Numbered from the stretch's first letter, positions 27,894-37,010 are shown. The stretch: 64,000 nucleotides of DNA from Candidatus Proximibacter danicus (GCA_016710885.1 JADJUC010000028.1:62001-126000), one strand, 5' to 3'. Numbers and translations are program-made. Notes: a model not told the origin generated them from the sequence alone.

Positions 27894-27956
27894 GGCGGCC
27901 CGGGGGGGCGCGCGGCGCGGCGAAACCTCCACCCGGCCCGGCCCCCCCTGGCCGCC
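27894..27956. repeat. Large GC-only hairpin downstream of priA
   Basis: A 15-bp stem with one mismatch pairs GGCGGCC-C-G7 (27894-27908) with C7-T-GGCCGCC (27942-27956) around a 33-base, GC-rich loop. It is preceded by a run of seven T (about 27880-27886). It sits between priA and a Ca-binding-type gene. The rest of 27859-28079 shows no gene. It may be a terminator variant or a recombination-prone element. Confidence 0.5.
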
Positions 27957-28079
27957 ATGGTTCAAACTCCGATTCCAAGCTTCTGCCAGCGGCTTCGCTC
28001 ATCCGCCAGGTGCCGCGCCTGGCGTATCCGTGGCACGGCCCTTGCAGAGTAAAGCCCCCAAACCACAAGGAGGCGTGTC

Positions 28080-29156
28080 ATGAAGATCGAATCGTCACAG
28101 GTTGGCCTGGAGGCCAGCCACAGCTACGACTATCAATATCGCAGCGAGGTCAGCGGCACCTTCAGCTTTCGCGGGGCCTTGCAGGATGCCGCCGCCGCGT
28201 TGCCTGCCGAAGCGGCGACAGAAACGGCGGCCGGCGAAGATGCGATCCCGCGCGTCCAGCTCATGTTGCAGCAATTAGTGGCCACCATTCTGGAGATGCT
28301 CTCGGGTCAAAAATGCCGCTGCGGGGTGGACGATATTGCCGAACTGAAGAAAGGTTTGCCGCCGCTTGCGGCGGAGGCGAGGAGCGAAGGTACTCCCGGC
28401 AAGGTCGCAGCGAACGGGCCTCGCCTCCGGGAATTCGAGTGGCGGACGACAACGACCGAACATATCGAGGAGCACGAGCGCACCGCTGTCAGCGCCACCG
28501 GGCAGGTAAAAACAGCCGACGGCCGCGAGATTTCCTTCGAACTTGATCTTTCCATGTGCCGTGATTACAGCTGTACGCGTGAATCGACGGAAACCGGCAA
28601 AATCGTCTTCCGCGACCCCCTGGTGATCAATTTCAACGGCACGGCGGCCGAATTGACCGATACCCGCTTCAGCTTCGATCTCGATGCCGATGGCAGCAGC
28701 GAGTCGGTGCCGATGCTGGCACGCGGCAGTGGCTACCTGGTGCTCGACGGCAACGGCGACGGGCGCATCAACGATGGCCGGGAACTGTTCGGTGCTACTG
28801 GCACGCATGCCGGCGATGGTTTTGCCGATCTCACCCGCTTCGACGCCGACAAAAATGGCTGGATCGATGAGGCCGACCCCGCCTACGCCGCGCTCGGCGT
28901 CTGGTTTCCCGATGGAAAAATAGCGCCATTGAAAGAGGCTGGTGTCGGTGCGCTAAATCTCGCCAGCGCCTGGAGCCCCTTTGCGCTCAAGGACGAGAAC
29001 AACGTCTCGCGCGGGCAGATCTGGCGTACCGGCGTTTACCTCGCCGAAGACGGGCGCGCCGGTACCCTGCAGCAGATCGATCTCGGTGTAACGCAGGGGG
29101 ACGCGTTGCCGCCCACCACCGCCACCACCACCGGGAGCACCTCCCTCCTCGCGTAA
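28080..29156 (+). CDS. Protein with EF-hand/VCBS-like calcium-binding repeats
   Basis: A 358-residue protein of unknown function. The N-terminal 200 residues lack recognised motifs; residues 78-82 hold a CRCG pair. Calcium-binding-type loops follow: DLDADGSSE (200-208), DGNGDGRINDGRELFG (223-238) and DADKNGWIDEADPAY (255-269), a pattern common in large adhesins and FG-GAP/VCBS proteins. The tail is Thr-rich (TTATTTGSTS). No signal peptide is visible. GGAGG lies 8 bases before ATG 28080. It stands alone between priA and an XRE regulator. Similar proteins occur in other Proteobacteria as far as I recall, without known role. Confidence 0.75.
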   Translation: MKIESSQVGLEASHSYDYQYRSEVSGTFSFRGALQDAAAALPAEAATETAAGEDAIPRVQLMLQQLVATILEMLSGQKCRCGVDDIAELKKGLPPLAAEARSEGTPGKVAANGPRLREFEWRTTTTEHIEEHERTAVSATGQVKTADGREISFELDLSMCRDYSCTRESTETGKIVFRDPLVINFNGTAAELTDTRFSFDLDADGSSESVPMLARGSGYLVLDGNGDGRINDGRELFGATGTHAGDGFADLTRFDADKNGWIDEADPAYAALGVWFPDGKIAPLKEAGVGALNLASAWSPFALKDENNVSRGQIWRTGVYLAEDGRAGTLQQIDLGVTQGDALPPTTATTTGSTSLLA

Positions 29157-29340
29157 GGGCTTCGGGCGGAGGATCACGGGGTTGCTGCCGAGTTTCGCGT
29201 GTGGCAACCACGTAAGCACCGAATCGACGGCAACCGTATCGAGTGGTCCGTGCTTTCCAGGAAGTGAGTCGTGTTGAGCGACGGGTCCGTATGGTTAAAG
29301 TGCAGGCAGGAGCGCCCATACGTTTTTTGTCGCGCTTTAT

Positions 29341-29359
29341 AGTATCGGCATTGGATACT
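29341..29359. promoter_or_regulatory. Inverted repeat upstream of XRE regulator, candidate operator
   Basis: AGTATC (29341-29346) and GATACT (29354-29359) form 6-bp arms around seven bases, 29 bases before the regulator start. Helix-turn-helix repressors often bind such sites in their own promoter. The remaining part of 29157-29388 contains no gene I can support. Confidence 0.4.
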
Positions 29360-29388
29360 GATTTTAATAATTGCGGAGAAAACACCCG

Positions 29389-30132
29389 ATGAGCACGACG
29401 GCCGACCTCATTGCCCTGCTGAAGAACGAACTCAAGGTTGCCGGGATGACTTATGCCGCGCTTGCGCCTCGTCTCGGTATGGCCGAATCCAGCATCAAGC
29501 GCATGTTCTCGAAAAGCGGCGACATGCCGCTTTCCCGGATCGACGAGATCTGTCGCGCCCTCAACCTGGATTTTGCCGACCTTGCCCGCCGCGTTGCCGA
29601 CACCCAGCCGCTCCTGCTGGAGCTGACGCTGGCGCAGGAAAAAGCCGTCGTTGCCGACCGCCAGTTGCTGATCGTCGCGATCTGCGTGCTCAGCCAGTTG
29701 CCGGCCGAGGAAATCATCGCTACCTACGAACTCAGCGAGGCCGAACTGGTGCGCTGCCTGACCCAGCTTGACCGCCTCGGCATCATCGATCTGCGCCCCG
29801 CCGACCGTTACCGCCTGAAAGTTGCCAAAGGCTTTCGCTGGTTGCCGCAGGGGCCGGTCATGGATTTTTTCCGGAAAGAAGTGCTGCACGACTACTTCGC
29901 CGGTGGTTTTGACGGCGAGTCGGAAATGCTGATGGTGGTGCATGGCGAAATCGGCCGCGGGCTGGCCAATGCTTTCCGCGAGCGGCTGACCCGCATCGGC
30001 CAGGATTTCTCCAATCAGCACCTCACCGACCAGAAGTTGCCACCCGACCAGCGCCGGCCCTACACCATCGTCATCGGCATGCGCTCCTGGCTGATGGCCG
30101 CGCTGGCAGACATGCAGCGGCAGAAGGGGTGA
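29389..30132 (+). CDS. XRE-family transcriptional regulator
   Basis: A 247-residue protein with an N-terminal Cro/C1-type helix-turn-helix at about 12-65 (YAALAPRLGMAESSIKRMFSKSGDMPLSRIDEICRAL in outline, matching the XRE turn). The C-terminal 170 residues resemble a conserved regulatory region of many Betaproteobacteria (PVMDFFRKEVLHDYFAG) but no ligand pocket is identifiable. ATG 29389 follows GGAGA. It could repress its own promoter through the inverted repeat upstream. Target genes are unknown. Confidence 0.85.
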   Translation: MSTTADLIALLKNELKVAGMTYAALAPRLGMAESSIKRMFSKSGDMPLSRIDEICRALNLDFADLARRVADTQPLLLELTLAQEKAVVADRQLLIVAICVLSQLPAEEIIATYELSEAELVRCLTQLDRLGIIDLRPADRYRLKVAKGFRWLPQGPVMDFFRKEVLHDYFAGGFDGESEMLMVVHGEIGRGLANAFRERLTRIGQDFSNQHLTDQKLPPDQRRPYTIVIGMRSWLMAALADMQRQKG

Positions 30133-30270
30133 GGGGCTGAAGTGGCGCTGGTTGGGACATCTGGCGCAAATCGTGCAAATCGCGCCAAATCGATATTTGC
30201 TTCCAGCCCTTGCTACGAGAGGGTTGGCGAAAAAACATTGTAAATTACGCCACTTGAGAGTGGCTCACTG

Positions 30271-31422
30271 CTAGCGCTCCACCCGATTCCGTCCGCCTTG
30301 CTTGGCCTTGTAGAGCGCTGCGTCGGCGTGGGCCAGCAAGGCGGCCAGGTCGGAAAAGTCGCCCTGGCCGGCATTGGCCACGGCGACACCAAGGCTGACC
30401 GTATAGGGCGGCAGCGTCTTGTCCAGCCGTTTTTCAACCTCACGGCGGATGCGCTCAGCGACCTGGCAGGCTTCCTTCATGCCCGTATCCGGCAGCAGGA
30501 TGACGAATTCCTCGCCACCGAAACGCGCCAGCGTGTCGGGCAGGCGCAGCATGTGGCCGGCACGGTTGGCGTAGTCCTTGATGACCAGATCGCCGACGTG
30601 GTGGCCGAAGGTATCGTTCACCTTCTTGAAAAAATCGATGTCCGAGGCGATGACCGCCAGCGGCCGCTGCGAGCGTGCGGCGCGCGCCCATTCCACATCG
30701 GCGCGGGCAAAGAAGGCGCGCCGGTTGAGGGCGCCGGTCATCGGGTCGCGGGTCGCGAGGTATTCCAGTTCCTCGCGCAGGCGCTCGTTGGCGATGATGA
30801 TGAAGCCGATGGAAAGACCAAGGATGCCGAGCGAGAAGGCGCCGAGGTAAACCTGCTGGATCAGGCTGCGGTCGAAGATCTCGTCGGCCTCGGTCACATT
30901 CATCGACAGCGTCACCAGGCGCCAGACGGCGGCGGCAACGCCGATGACAAAGGTGGCGGTCAGGAAACGGCTGCCGAAGCCCGCCGGTTTGACCTGCCAG
31001 GCCAGCCACGCACCGAGCGAAAAAAAAGTGGCGTGGGCCAGCGACATGATGAAGATGCGGCCCTGATAGCTGTGGCTGCCATAGGTCAGCCAGATCAGCA
31101 GCACGACGAGGCCGACGATGGCATCGATGGCCGGGCGCCAGCGCGGCTTGCGCCCGGTGTAGCGCAAGAGGCCAAAGACCAGCAGCAATTCGCCGAGCAG
31201 CAGCATGGCGCTGGCGAGCACGATGGACACGCCATCCGGGATAAAGCCACGCAGCGAGGCGAGGCCTGCGGCGCACCCCATCAACACCACCGCCTTGGCC
31301 CAGTCGCGCAGACCTTCGATGTCGGCCGGGAAGCTGCGTGCCTGCACCCACAGCACCAGTGCGCAGAGCAGACCGAGCAAATTGGCGACAATCAGGAAGG
31401 TACGTGGGTTGATCAGTTCCAT
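30271..31422 (-). CDS. Membrane diguanylate cyclase (GGDEF)
   Basis: A 383-residue membrane-bound enzyme that should make cyclic di-GMP from two GTP. The N-terminal 210 residues form about seven transmembrane segments, and the C-terminal GGDEF domain starts at DPMTGALNRRAFF (226-238). The active-site motif is GGEEF (302-306). An inhibitory I-site RLPD (293-296) sits exactly five residues before it, so feedback inhibition by c-di-GMP is expected. No recognisable sensory domain besides the membrane region is seen. It lies alone on the minus strand after a 138-bp gap. Confidence 0.92.
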   Translation of the reverse strand: MELINPRTFLIVANLLGLLCALVLWVQARSFPADIEGLRDWAKAVVLMGCAAGLASLRGFIPDGVSIVLASAMLLLGELLLVFGLLRYTGRKPRWRPAIDAIVGLVVLLIWLTYGSHSYQGRIFIMSLAHATFFSLGAWLAWQVKPAGFGSRFLTATFVIGVAAAVWRLVTLSMNVTEADEIFDRSLIQQVYLGAFSLGILGLSIGFIIIANERLREELEYLATRDPMTGALNRRAFFARADVEWARAARSQRPLAVIASDIDFFKKVNDTFGHHVGDLVIKDYANRAGHMLRLPDTLARFGGEEFVILLPDTGMKEACQVAERIRREVEKRLDKTLPPYTVSLGVAVANAGQGDFSDLAALLAHADAALYKAKQGGRNRVER

Positions 31423-31563
31423 CGTGCGATCAGCAAGGTTCGCGGTAAGGCTTTGGCGTCATGGGGAGCGTTCTGTCGTTTTCGTGGCTTTTTCCGTTTC
31501 CGGCCCGCGCTATTACAGCAGATTTCCGGTGTTGGCGAAGTGCCGTTGAGCGGGAGCGAACGG

Positions 31564-32799
31564 TCAGGGGCGCGTTACAAGGGCGGCGCGCCGCGAAAGC
31601 AGGAACCAGGCAAAGGTCGTTGCCTGCAATACCAGCAGTACACCAAATACAACGCGCAGCGCGTTGGCTTCGCTGACCCCTTGTCCGGTCAGCAGGTCGA
31701 TCAGCAGCCCCATGCCCCACTGTGCACCGAAGCCCCCGGCGAAGACCATCAGGTTGTAGGTGGTGGTCGCCCGGCCTGCCAGTTGCAGCGGGAAACCGGC
31801 GGCGGTCTGCGAGTAGCCGAGGGTGCCGAAACCGGCACACAGCCCGTAGGCGATCCACAGCAGGTGCGTCGCCGGTAGCGCCTCGCTGGCAATCAGCCCG
31901 AGCATCACGATCGACAGCCCGACGCCACCGGCGAACAGGCGGATGGGCGGAATTCCCCGGCGGGCGAGACGGGTGGCGAGCAAGCCAATGCCGATGTAGG
32001 TGAACAGCATGGCGAAGCTCATCGCTGCCAGATGGTCGGCGGCCTCGGCACGCGAATAGCCGTTCACCTGCATCAGCCAGACCATCGACCACAAACCCTG
32101 CACAGCCATGAAGCCGCCGGTCATCGTCAGCCCGAGCGGGGCGAAGCGCCAGAAATGGCGGCTGGCGAAGATCTGCCGGACGCCGCGCCATTGCGCTGCA
32201 AAGCCTTCCGGCGCATGAGCGGGATGTGCTGAATTTGTCGAATTGGCGGGTTTGTCCGGAATGCCGAAGAACAGCCAGGCGGCCGAAGCGAGGGTGGCCG
32301 CCGCCAGCACAAAGAAGATTTCACGCCAGCCGGCGAAGTGCAGCAGCGCTTCCAGCGGTGCGGTCGCAGCCAGTGCGCCGAGGCCGCCGGAGGTCATCAT
32401 CCAGCCGGTCAGCGAAGCCTGTCGTTCGGGCGGATAGGCCTGCGAAAAGGCCTTGAAGGCGGCCATCAGGCAGGCCGAAACACCTAGGCCGATGATGGCA
32501 CGGGCGGTGGCCAGCCCGGCCATGCCATCGGCCAGGGCAAACAGCAGGGCGCCAAGGGCGGCAAAAAGCAGCAGGGCCGATTCCACGCGGCGGGCGCCGA
32601 AGCGGTCGAGCAGCATGCCAAGTGGTAGTTGCGCCAGGCAGAAACTGAGCAGGTAGGTACTGGTCAGCAGGCCGAGGTCACCCGCCGAAAGCCCGAGATC
32701 GCGTGCCAGTTCCGGCCCGATCACGGCATTGGCCGAGCGGAAGAAATAGGAAAGGAAGTAGGCCCCGGCGAAGGGCAGGAAGAGCTTGTGCAGCGGCAT
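31564..32799 (-). CDS. Major facilitator superfamily transporter
   Basis: A 411-residue MFS permease with about 12 hydrophobic segments. The loop 2-3 motif reads LPLGMLLDRFGARRVESA, and RAIIGLGVSACLMAAFKAF lies near helix 4. Substrate cannot be told from sequence. Its ATG overlaps the TGA of the MOSC gene upstream (ATGA), so the two are probably translated together. The upstream gene hints at a possible role around molybdenum-cofactor or resistance chemistry, but this is only inference. Confidence 0.85.
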   Translation of the reverse strand: MPLHKLFLPFAGAYFLSYFFRSANAVIGPELARDLGLSAGDLGLLTSTYLLSFCLAQLPLGMLLDRFGARRVESALLLFAALGALLFALADGMAGLATARAIIGLGVSACLMAAFKAFSQAYPPERQASLTGWMMTSGGLGALAATAPLEALLHFAGWREIFFVLAAATLASAAWLFFGIPDKPANSTNSAHPAHAPEGFAAQWRGVRQIFASRHFWRFAPLGLTMTGGFMAVQGLWSMVWLMQVNGYSRAEAADHLAAMSFAMLFTYIGIGLLATRLARRGIPPIRLFAGGVGLSIVMLGLIASEALPATHLLWIAYGLCAGFGTLGYSQTAAGFPLQLAGRATTTYNLMVFAGGFGAQWGMGLLIDLLTGQGVSEANALRVVFGVLLVLQATTFAWFLLSRRAALVTRP

Positions 32800-33494
32800 C
32801 AGGATCGGTCGGAGGCGTGGGTGCCGGCGCGGCTATCGGCACTCGTATTGGCGGCCAGCCAGTCGAGGCGGTCGCCAATTTTCTTCACCCAGGCTGGAGT
32901 CAGGCCCGGGGCATCGGCGATGGCGGCCAACTTGTCGGCATCCGGCCGGTGGCGGTGCCAGGTCGTCCATAGCGTGTCGAGCAGCACGGCACCGGCTGGC
33001 CGTTCAACATGCTCGAAAATCTCTCCGGGAGTGGCTTTGCCCTCTTCCAGCACCCGGTAATACCAGCCAGTCAGGCCGGTTTCGATGATGTGCGCGGTGA
33101 TGCCCTTGGTGCCGTAACGGCTGTCGATCTTCCAGCACGGGCGGCGCGGTTGCGATACCTGCAGCAGCACCGAGCCGAGGCGGAAGATGTCGCCGATGCA
33201 GACCGTGGTTTCGTCCAGGCCGAAAGTCGAGATGTTCTCCCCGATGCTGCCTACGACCAGTGTGTCGGCGATCTGCGGAAAGGCAGCGGCCAGCTTGGCG
33301 TAGTTCTCGCCGGCATAGTGATGCACGGCTTTCTCCGGCCCCCCGTGCACCCGCCGGTCGGCCTGCACGTCGCCAGCCAGCCCTTCGCGGCAGATATGCA
33401 CCGGCCCGCTCAGCGGAGTTTTCCAGATGGCGCTGAACTGGCCTTCGTCGTCAATGCGGACCGGGGTGCCGGTGAAGAGGCGGGTGTTGTTCAT
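32799..33494 (-). CDS. MOSC domain protein (YiiM-like)
   Basis: A 231-residue protein with the MOSC domain at about 30-160: AGDVQADRRVHGGPEKAVHHYAGENY, GSIGENISTFGL, VCIGDIFRLG and SQPRRPCWKIDSRYG, where the Cys is the conserved putative sulfur carrier. The C-terminal extension resembles YiiM, involved in reduction of N-hydroxylated compounds with molybdoenzymes in E. coli. Start ATG 33494 is preferred over 33509. It is followed without gap by the MFS gene. Confidence 0.88.
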   Translation of the reverse strand: MNNTRLFTGTPVRIDDEGQFSAIWKTPLSGPVHICREGLAGDVQADRRVHGGPEKAVHHYAGENYAKLAAAFPQIADTLVVGSIGENISTFGLDETTVCIGDIFRLGSVLLQVSQPRRPCWKIDSRYGTKGITAHIIETGLTGWYYRVLEEGKATPGEIFEHVERPAGAVLLDTLWTTWHRHRPDADKLAAIADAPGLTPAWVKKIGDRLDWLAANTSADSRAGTHASDRS

Positions 33495-33509
33495 TTTTTT
33501 AAAATTCAA

Positions 33510-33634
33510 TTAACCACGGAGAGCACGGAGGACACGGAGGAAAAACAAAGAAAAATCGCTGGCTCGTTCTCTTCGCACGCAAATCGGTGCCTATCGAAAA
33601 GGTTTGGCCTTTTCTCCGTGCTCTCCGTGGTTAA
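33510..33634. repeat. Interspersed inverted-repeat element (CACGGAGAGCACGGAG type), copy 1
   Basis: The element begins TTAACCACGGAGAGCACGG and ends with the reverse complement CCGTGCTCTCCGTGGTTAA, with about 85 bases between. Short tandem CACGGAG units fill the left end. This is a widespread short non-coding repeat of proteobacterial genomes that yields spurious ORFs rich in TTESTEDTEEK. A diverged relative is at 56906-56995. It lies between the MOSC and ROK genes. Confidence 0.8.
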
Positions 33635-33645
33635 AACGGTCTTCA

Positions 33646-34539
33646 TCATCCACCCCACAACCACGCAGCACCACGTACCCCGGACGAGTCGCCGTGGTGG
33701 TGCTTGAGCAGGCGGGTGGCGATGTGGTCGGAAAAGACATACGGCTGCCACAGGTGGGGCACGTTGTCGTAAAGCCGGTTGATGTTCGAGAGGCCGCCGC
33801 CGAGCACGATGACCTGCGGGTCGAGGATGTTGACGACCACGGCCAGCGCCCGCGCCAACCGTTCCTCGTAGCGTTCCAGCGTGGCGGTACAGGCGACGTC
33901 ACCGGCTACCGCGCGGGCGACGATGCTTGCCGGGTCTGCTGTTTCTCCGGCGATAGCTGCGTGGTCGCGCTGCATGCCCGGTCCGGACAGCCAGGTCTCG
34001 ACGCAGCCGCTGCGGCCGCAATAGCAGGCGGGGCCAGGCCGTTCGGCGGCAGTCGGGGTGGGCAGGGCATTGTGCCCCCATTCGCCGGCAATGCCATTGG
34101 CGCCGGTGAGTACTTGCTCATGAACGACAATGCCGCCGCCGACGCCGGTGCCAAGGATGACGCCGAACACCGTTTCGGCACCCTGCCCGGCCCCGTCGAT
34201 CGCTTCCGAAAGGGCAAAGCAGTTGGCGTCGTTGGCCAGCCGGACTTCACGCTGCAGGACGGTTTGCAGGTCGCGTTTCAGCGGCTTGCCGATCAAACAA
34301 GTGGAGTTGGCATTCTTGATCAAGCCGCTCTGCGCCGATTCGGTACCGGGAATGCCAATACCCACTGTTCCTCGCTGCCCGAGTTCGTTTTCGATGATTT
34401 CGATTAGTCCGGCGACGGCCATCACGGTGCTCATGTAGTCGCCCTGCGGAGTGGCGATGCGCCGGCGGACGAGTTCGCTCAGGCCGTCAAAAGCCGCAAC
34501 CTCGATCTTGCTGCCGCCGAGATCGACCCCGATACGCAT
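33646..34539 (-). CDS. ROK-family sugar kinase
   Basis: A 297-residue ROK kinase that phosphorylates a hexose or amino sugar with ATP. Features are the N-terminal ATP-binding DLGGSKIEVAAF, the central GTGVGGGIVVHEQVLTGANGIAGEWGH with the catalytic region, and the ROK zinc motif (His in GEWGHNALP and the Cys cluster CYCGRSGCVETWLSGPG). Substrate may be fructose, N-acetylglucosamine or N-acetylmuramic acid; sequence alone does not decide. A carbonic anhydrase gene lies one base upstream on the same strand, so they probably share a transcript. Confidence 0.88.
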   Translation of the reverse strand: MRIGVDLGGSKIEVAAFDGLSELVRRRIATPQGDYMSTVMAVAGLIEIIENELGQRGTVGIGIPGTESAQSGLIKNANSTCLIGKPLKRDLQTVLQREVRLANDANCFALSEAIDGAGQGAETVFGVILGTGVGGGIVVHEQVLTGANGIAGEWGHNALPTPTAAERPGPACYCGRSGCVETWLSGPGMQRDHAAIAGETADPASIVARAVAGDVACTATLERYEERLARALAVVVNILDPQVIVLGGGLSNINRLYDNVPHLWQPYVFSDHIATRLLKHHHGDSSGVRGAAWLWGG

Positions 34540-34540
34540 C

Positions 34541-35194
34541 TCAGGCCGGAGCGTCCAGTGTCAGCAAGGCCTTTTCGTAGGTCGCCTGAACTTCACCGGG
34601 GGCGTCGATCGAGATGCCAAGGTCGCGCACCAGACCATCGGTCAGGCCGAAGATCCAGCCGTGGATGGTCAGTGCCTGGCCACGATTCCAGGCCTCCTGC
34701 ACAACGGTTGTTTGGCAGACGTTTAGCACTTGTTCAACGACATTAAGCTCGCAAAGGCGGTCGATGACCGAACTTTCATTGCTGATCGTCGCCAGCCGGG
34801 CGGCATGCTTCTGCTTCACGTCCTGGATATGGCGCAGCCAGTTGTCGACTAACCCGAGGCGCAGGTTGCCGTGGGCGGCTTTGACACCGCCGCAACCATA
34901 GTGGCCAACGACGAGGATATGCTTGACGCGCAGCGCATCGACACCGTACTGCAGGACCGACAGGCAGTTGAGGTCGCTATGCACCACCTGGTTGGCAATG
35001 TTGCGGTGGACAAAGACCTCGCCCGGCAGCAGGCCGGCGATCTGGTTTGCCGGCACGCGCGAATCCGAACAGCCAATCCACAGATATTCCGGGGCCTGCA
35101 GGCGGGAAAGGCGCGCGAAAAACTCCGGATCGTCCTTGCGGATGCCGCTCGACCATTCACGGTTTTTTTCGAAGAGATGCTTGAGATCGGACAT
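34541..35194 (-). CDS. can: Beta-class carbonic anhydrase
   Basis: Interconverts CO2 and bicarbonate to supply carboxylation reactions. The 217-residue protein has the full zinc site of E. coli Can at identical positions: Cys42, Asp44, His98 and Cys101 (IGCSDSRVP, VVGHYGCGGV). The conserved GLVDNWLRHIQDV segment is also present. ATG 35194 is chosen for the typical MSDLKHLFEKNREWS start; the open frame runs on to 35272. It precedes the ROK kinase by one base. Confidence 0.95.
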   Translation of the reverse strand: MSDLKHLFEKNREWSSGIRKDDPEFFARLSRLQAPEYLWIGCSDSRVPANQIAGLLPGEVFVHRNIANQVVHSDLNCLSVLQYGVDALRVKHILVVGHYGCGGVKAAHGNLRLGLVDNWLRHIQDVKQKHAARLATISNESSVIDRLCELNVVEQVLNVCQTTVVQEAWNRGQALTIHGWIFGLTDGLVRDLGISIDAPGEVQATYEKALLTLDAPA

Positions 35195-35237
35195 GGAAGC
35201 CTGCCAGGATGTTGCGATGCGGCATTCTACCGCAGCC

Positions 35238-35849
35238 CTATATTCTGGCGGCGACGCCTCGCACATGGCCAAGGGCGCTGGTCGATGTCTTGAGCACGGC
35301 GCCGCCGGCTTCCATCAGCAGCGAAAAAAGATTGCGCTCGGCGTAAAGACAGACCGGTTCGGTCAGGCCATAACGACTGCCAGCCTCAGGGGACACGAGG
35401 GCCAGCCGGTCGGAGACCAGTTTGCCGCCATCCGGGTAATTGTCGCCCAGGTCGGAATGGATGCCGTAGAGCGAAACAAAGAGCTTGCCACCGATTTTGA
35501 GGCGCCGCAGACATGCGCGCAGCGCCTTGCGGGCGGCGTCGTAGCGCAGCGTACTGAAGTTGCGTTGGCTGAGAATGATGTCGAAGGGCGCGAACGGCAA
35601 TGCGGCCGCCTCGTCGTCGAGGACGGCGGTGGGACACTGGGAAACATTGTGATGGGAGATCGCCTCCCGGTCGGAAAGCAGCAACACTTGCGCTCCCGCT
35701 TCTGCCATGCGCAGTGCCTGCGTTTCGGTGCCAATGCCGATCAGCAGTGCGGAAACGCTCTCCCCGCTGCGCTGACGCTTGGCGAGTTCTACGAGCACCC
35801 ACTGTTCGAGTTCGCAGGTTGGCTCCGGAATGCCTCCCATGCTCGCCAT
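35238..35849 (-). CDS. Class I SAM-dependent methyltransferase
   Basis: A 203-residue putative methyltransferase. The SAM-binding region reads SALLIGIGTETQALRMAEAGAQVLLLSD, an altered motif I, followed by APFDIILSQRNFSTLRYDAARKALRACLRRLKIGGKLFVSLYG, the usual motif II-III layout. Its substrate is unknown. The start ATG 35849 is chosen because GGAGG lies 8 bases upstream, although the frame is open to 35879. It is divergent from the DUF1840 gene. Confidence 0.75.
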   Translation of the reverse strand: MASMGGIPEPTCELEQWVLVELAKRQRSGESVSALLIGIGTETQALRMAEAGAQVLLLSDREAISHHNVSQCPTAVLDDEAAALPFAPFDIILSQRNFSTLRYDAARKALRACLRRLKIGGKLFVSLYGIHSDLGDNYPDGGKLVSDRLALVSPEAGSRYGLTEPVCLYAERNLFSLLMEAGGAVLKTSTSALGHVRGVAARI

Positions 35850-35934
35850 CGCAGACCTCCGATAGTTTGATGATTCCATTGTTCTTCAATGCCGCATCGA
35901 ACACAATAGGGCATGCATATTTCAGGAGATAGAA

Positions 35935-36264
35935 ATGCTGGTTAAATTCACATCCAACGTGGCGGGCGAGTTGATGATGTTTGCCGATGTCGCGAAGCGA
36001 TTGTTGACCGTTGCCGGCAAGGAATGCAGCGCGCGCGGCGTCATCACTTTTGAGCAGATCCCGGATATCGTTGCGCGCTTGCAGCAGGTAGTCAGTGCTG
36101 AAAAATCGGCAAAACCAGAAAATTCGGCGGCGGATGACGTGGAGGATTCGAATGTCGTCAGCCTCGGCCGGCGTGCCCAACCCTTCATCGAATTTCTCGA
36201 ACTGACGGCACGCGACAAGGAAGGCTTCATTCTTTGGGAAGCCCCGCAGGCCTTCGGCAACTAA
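35935..36264 (+). CDS. DUF1840 domain-containing protein
   Basis: A 109-residue protein matching the DUF1840 family (MLVKFTSNVAGELMMFADVAKRLL...GVITFEQIPDIVARLQ). The central segment is charged and low in complexity, and the C-terminus (RRAQPFIEFLELTARDKEGFILWEA) is conserved. No signal peptide. AGGAGAT lies 7 bases upstream of ATG 35935. Function is unknown. It is divergent from the methyltransferase and followed by an amidase gene. Confidence 0.85.
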   Translation: MLVKFTSNVAGELMMFADVAKRLLTVAGKECSARGVITFEQIPDIVARLQQVVSAEKSAKPENSAADDVEDSNVVSLGRRAQPFIEFLELTARDKEGFILWEAPQAFGN

Positions 36265-36302
36265 GCGGATCGCCGGTTCTGCGTGCCGACGCTGCCCGTC
36301 AG

Positions 36303-37010
36303 ATGCCACTGCTTTTTCCGTGGGCGGCGATCCTGCTTGGCCTCGTCTTGTCGGGCGCGCTGCCTGTCCGGGCGGCCGAGGTTGCGGTCGATGTCGGCCA
36401 TGGTCTCAAGGACGGCGGCGCGATCAGCGCGCGCGGCCGTGCCGAATTCGAATTCAACCGCGACTTCGCACGCGTCCTGCAACCGGCGCTGGAGGCGCGT
36501 GGTATCACCGTGCGCCCGGTCAATTACGACGGGCTGATTGGCGGGCTCACCGAGCGGCCCTTAGCCGCCAGCGGCGCCGATTTCTTTCTCTCCCTGCATC
36601 ACGACTCACTCTCGGCCCACCTGCTGGAAGACTGGGAGTGGCAAGGATCGGCACAAAGCTTCAGCGATCGCTATGCCGGTTTCTCCCTCTACGTCTCGCG
36701 CAACAATCCCGACGCGCTGGTCAGCGAGCGCTGTGCGTCGGCGATTGGTGCAATGATGCGCCGCGCCGGTTTCGTGCCGACGCGCCACCACTTTCCGAAG
36801 CGGGAATGGGCTGATGAGGAAAACGCCGTGCACTATTACGACAACCTCGTCGTTCTCTACCGCACCACCCTGCCTGCCGTGCTTTTTGAAGCCGGTGTGA
36901 TCAAGCACCGCGACGAGGAGTTGCTGCTGCGCGACCCGGCGCGTCAGGTGCGCATGGCCGATGCCGTGGCCACCGGGGTGGCGGCCTGTCTTTATGCGAC
37001 GCCGAGGTAG
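36303..37010 (+). CDS. N-acetylmuramoyl-L-alanine amidase (Amidase_3)
   Basis: A 235-residue secreted zinc amidase that cleaves the bond between N-acetylmuramic acid and the peptide stem in murein. A signal sequence (MPLLFPWAAILLGLVLSGALPVRA, cut after residue 24) precedes VAVDVGHGLKDGGAISARGRAEFEFNRD with two Zn ligands, LSLHHDS with the third, and the catalytic Glu in AVLFEAGVIKHRDEE. ATG 36303 is chosen. Its 3' end overlaps the convergent murB by 19 bases. No SPOR or LysM domain is seen. Confidence 0.9.
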   Translation: MPLLFPWAAILLGLVLSGALPVRAAEVAVDVGHGLKDGGAISARGRAEFEFNRDFARVLQPALEARGITVRPVNYDGLIGGLTERPLAASGADFFLSLHHDSLSAHLLEDWEWQGSAQSFSDRYAGFSLYVSRNNPDALVSERCASAIGAMMRRAGFVPTRHHFPKREWADEENAVHYYDNLVVLYRTTLPAVLFEAGVIKHRDEELLLRDPARQVRMADAVATGVAACLYATPR

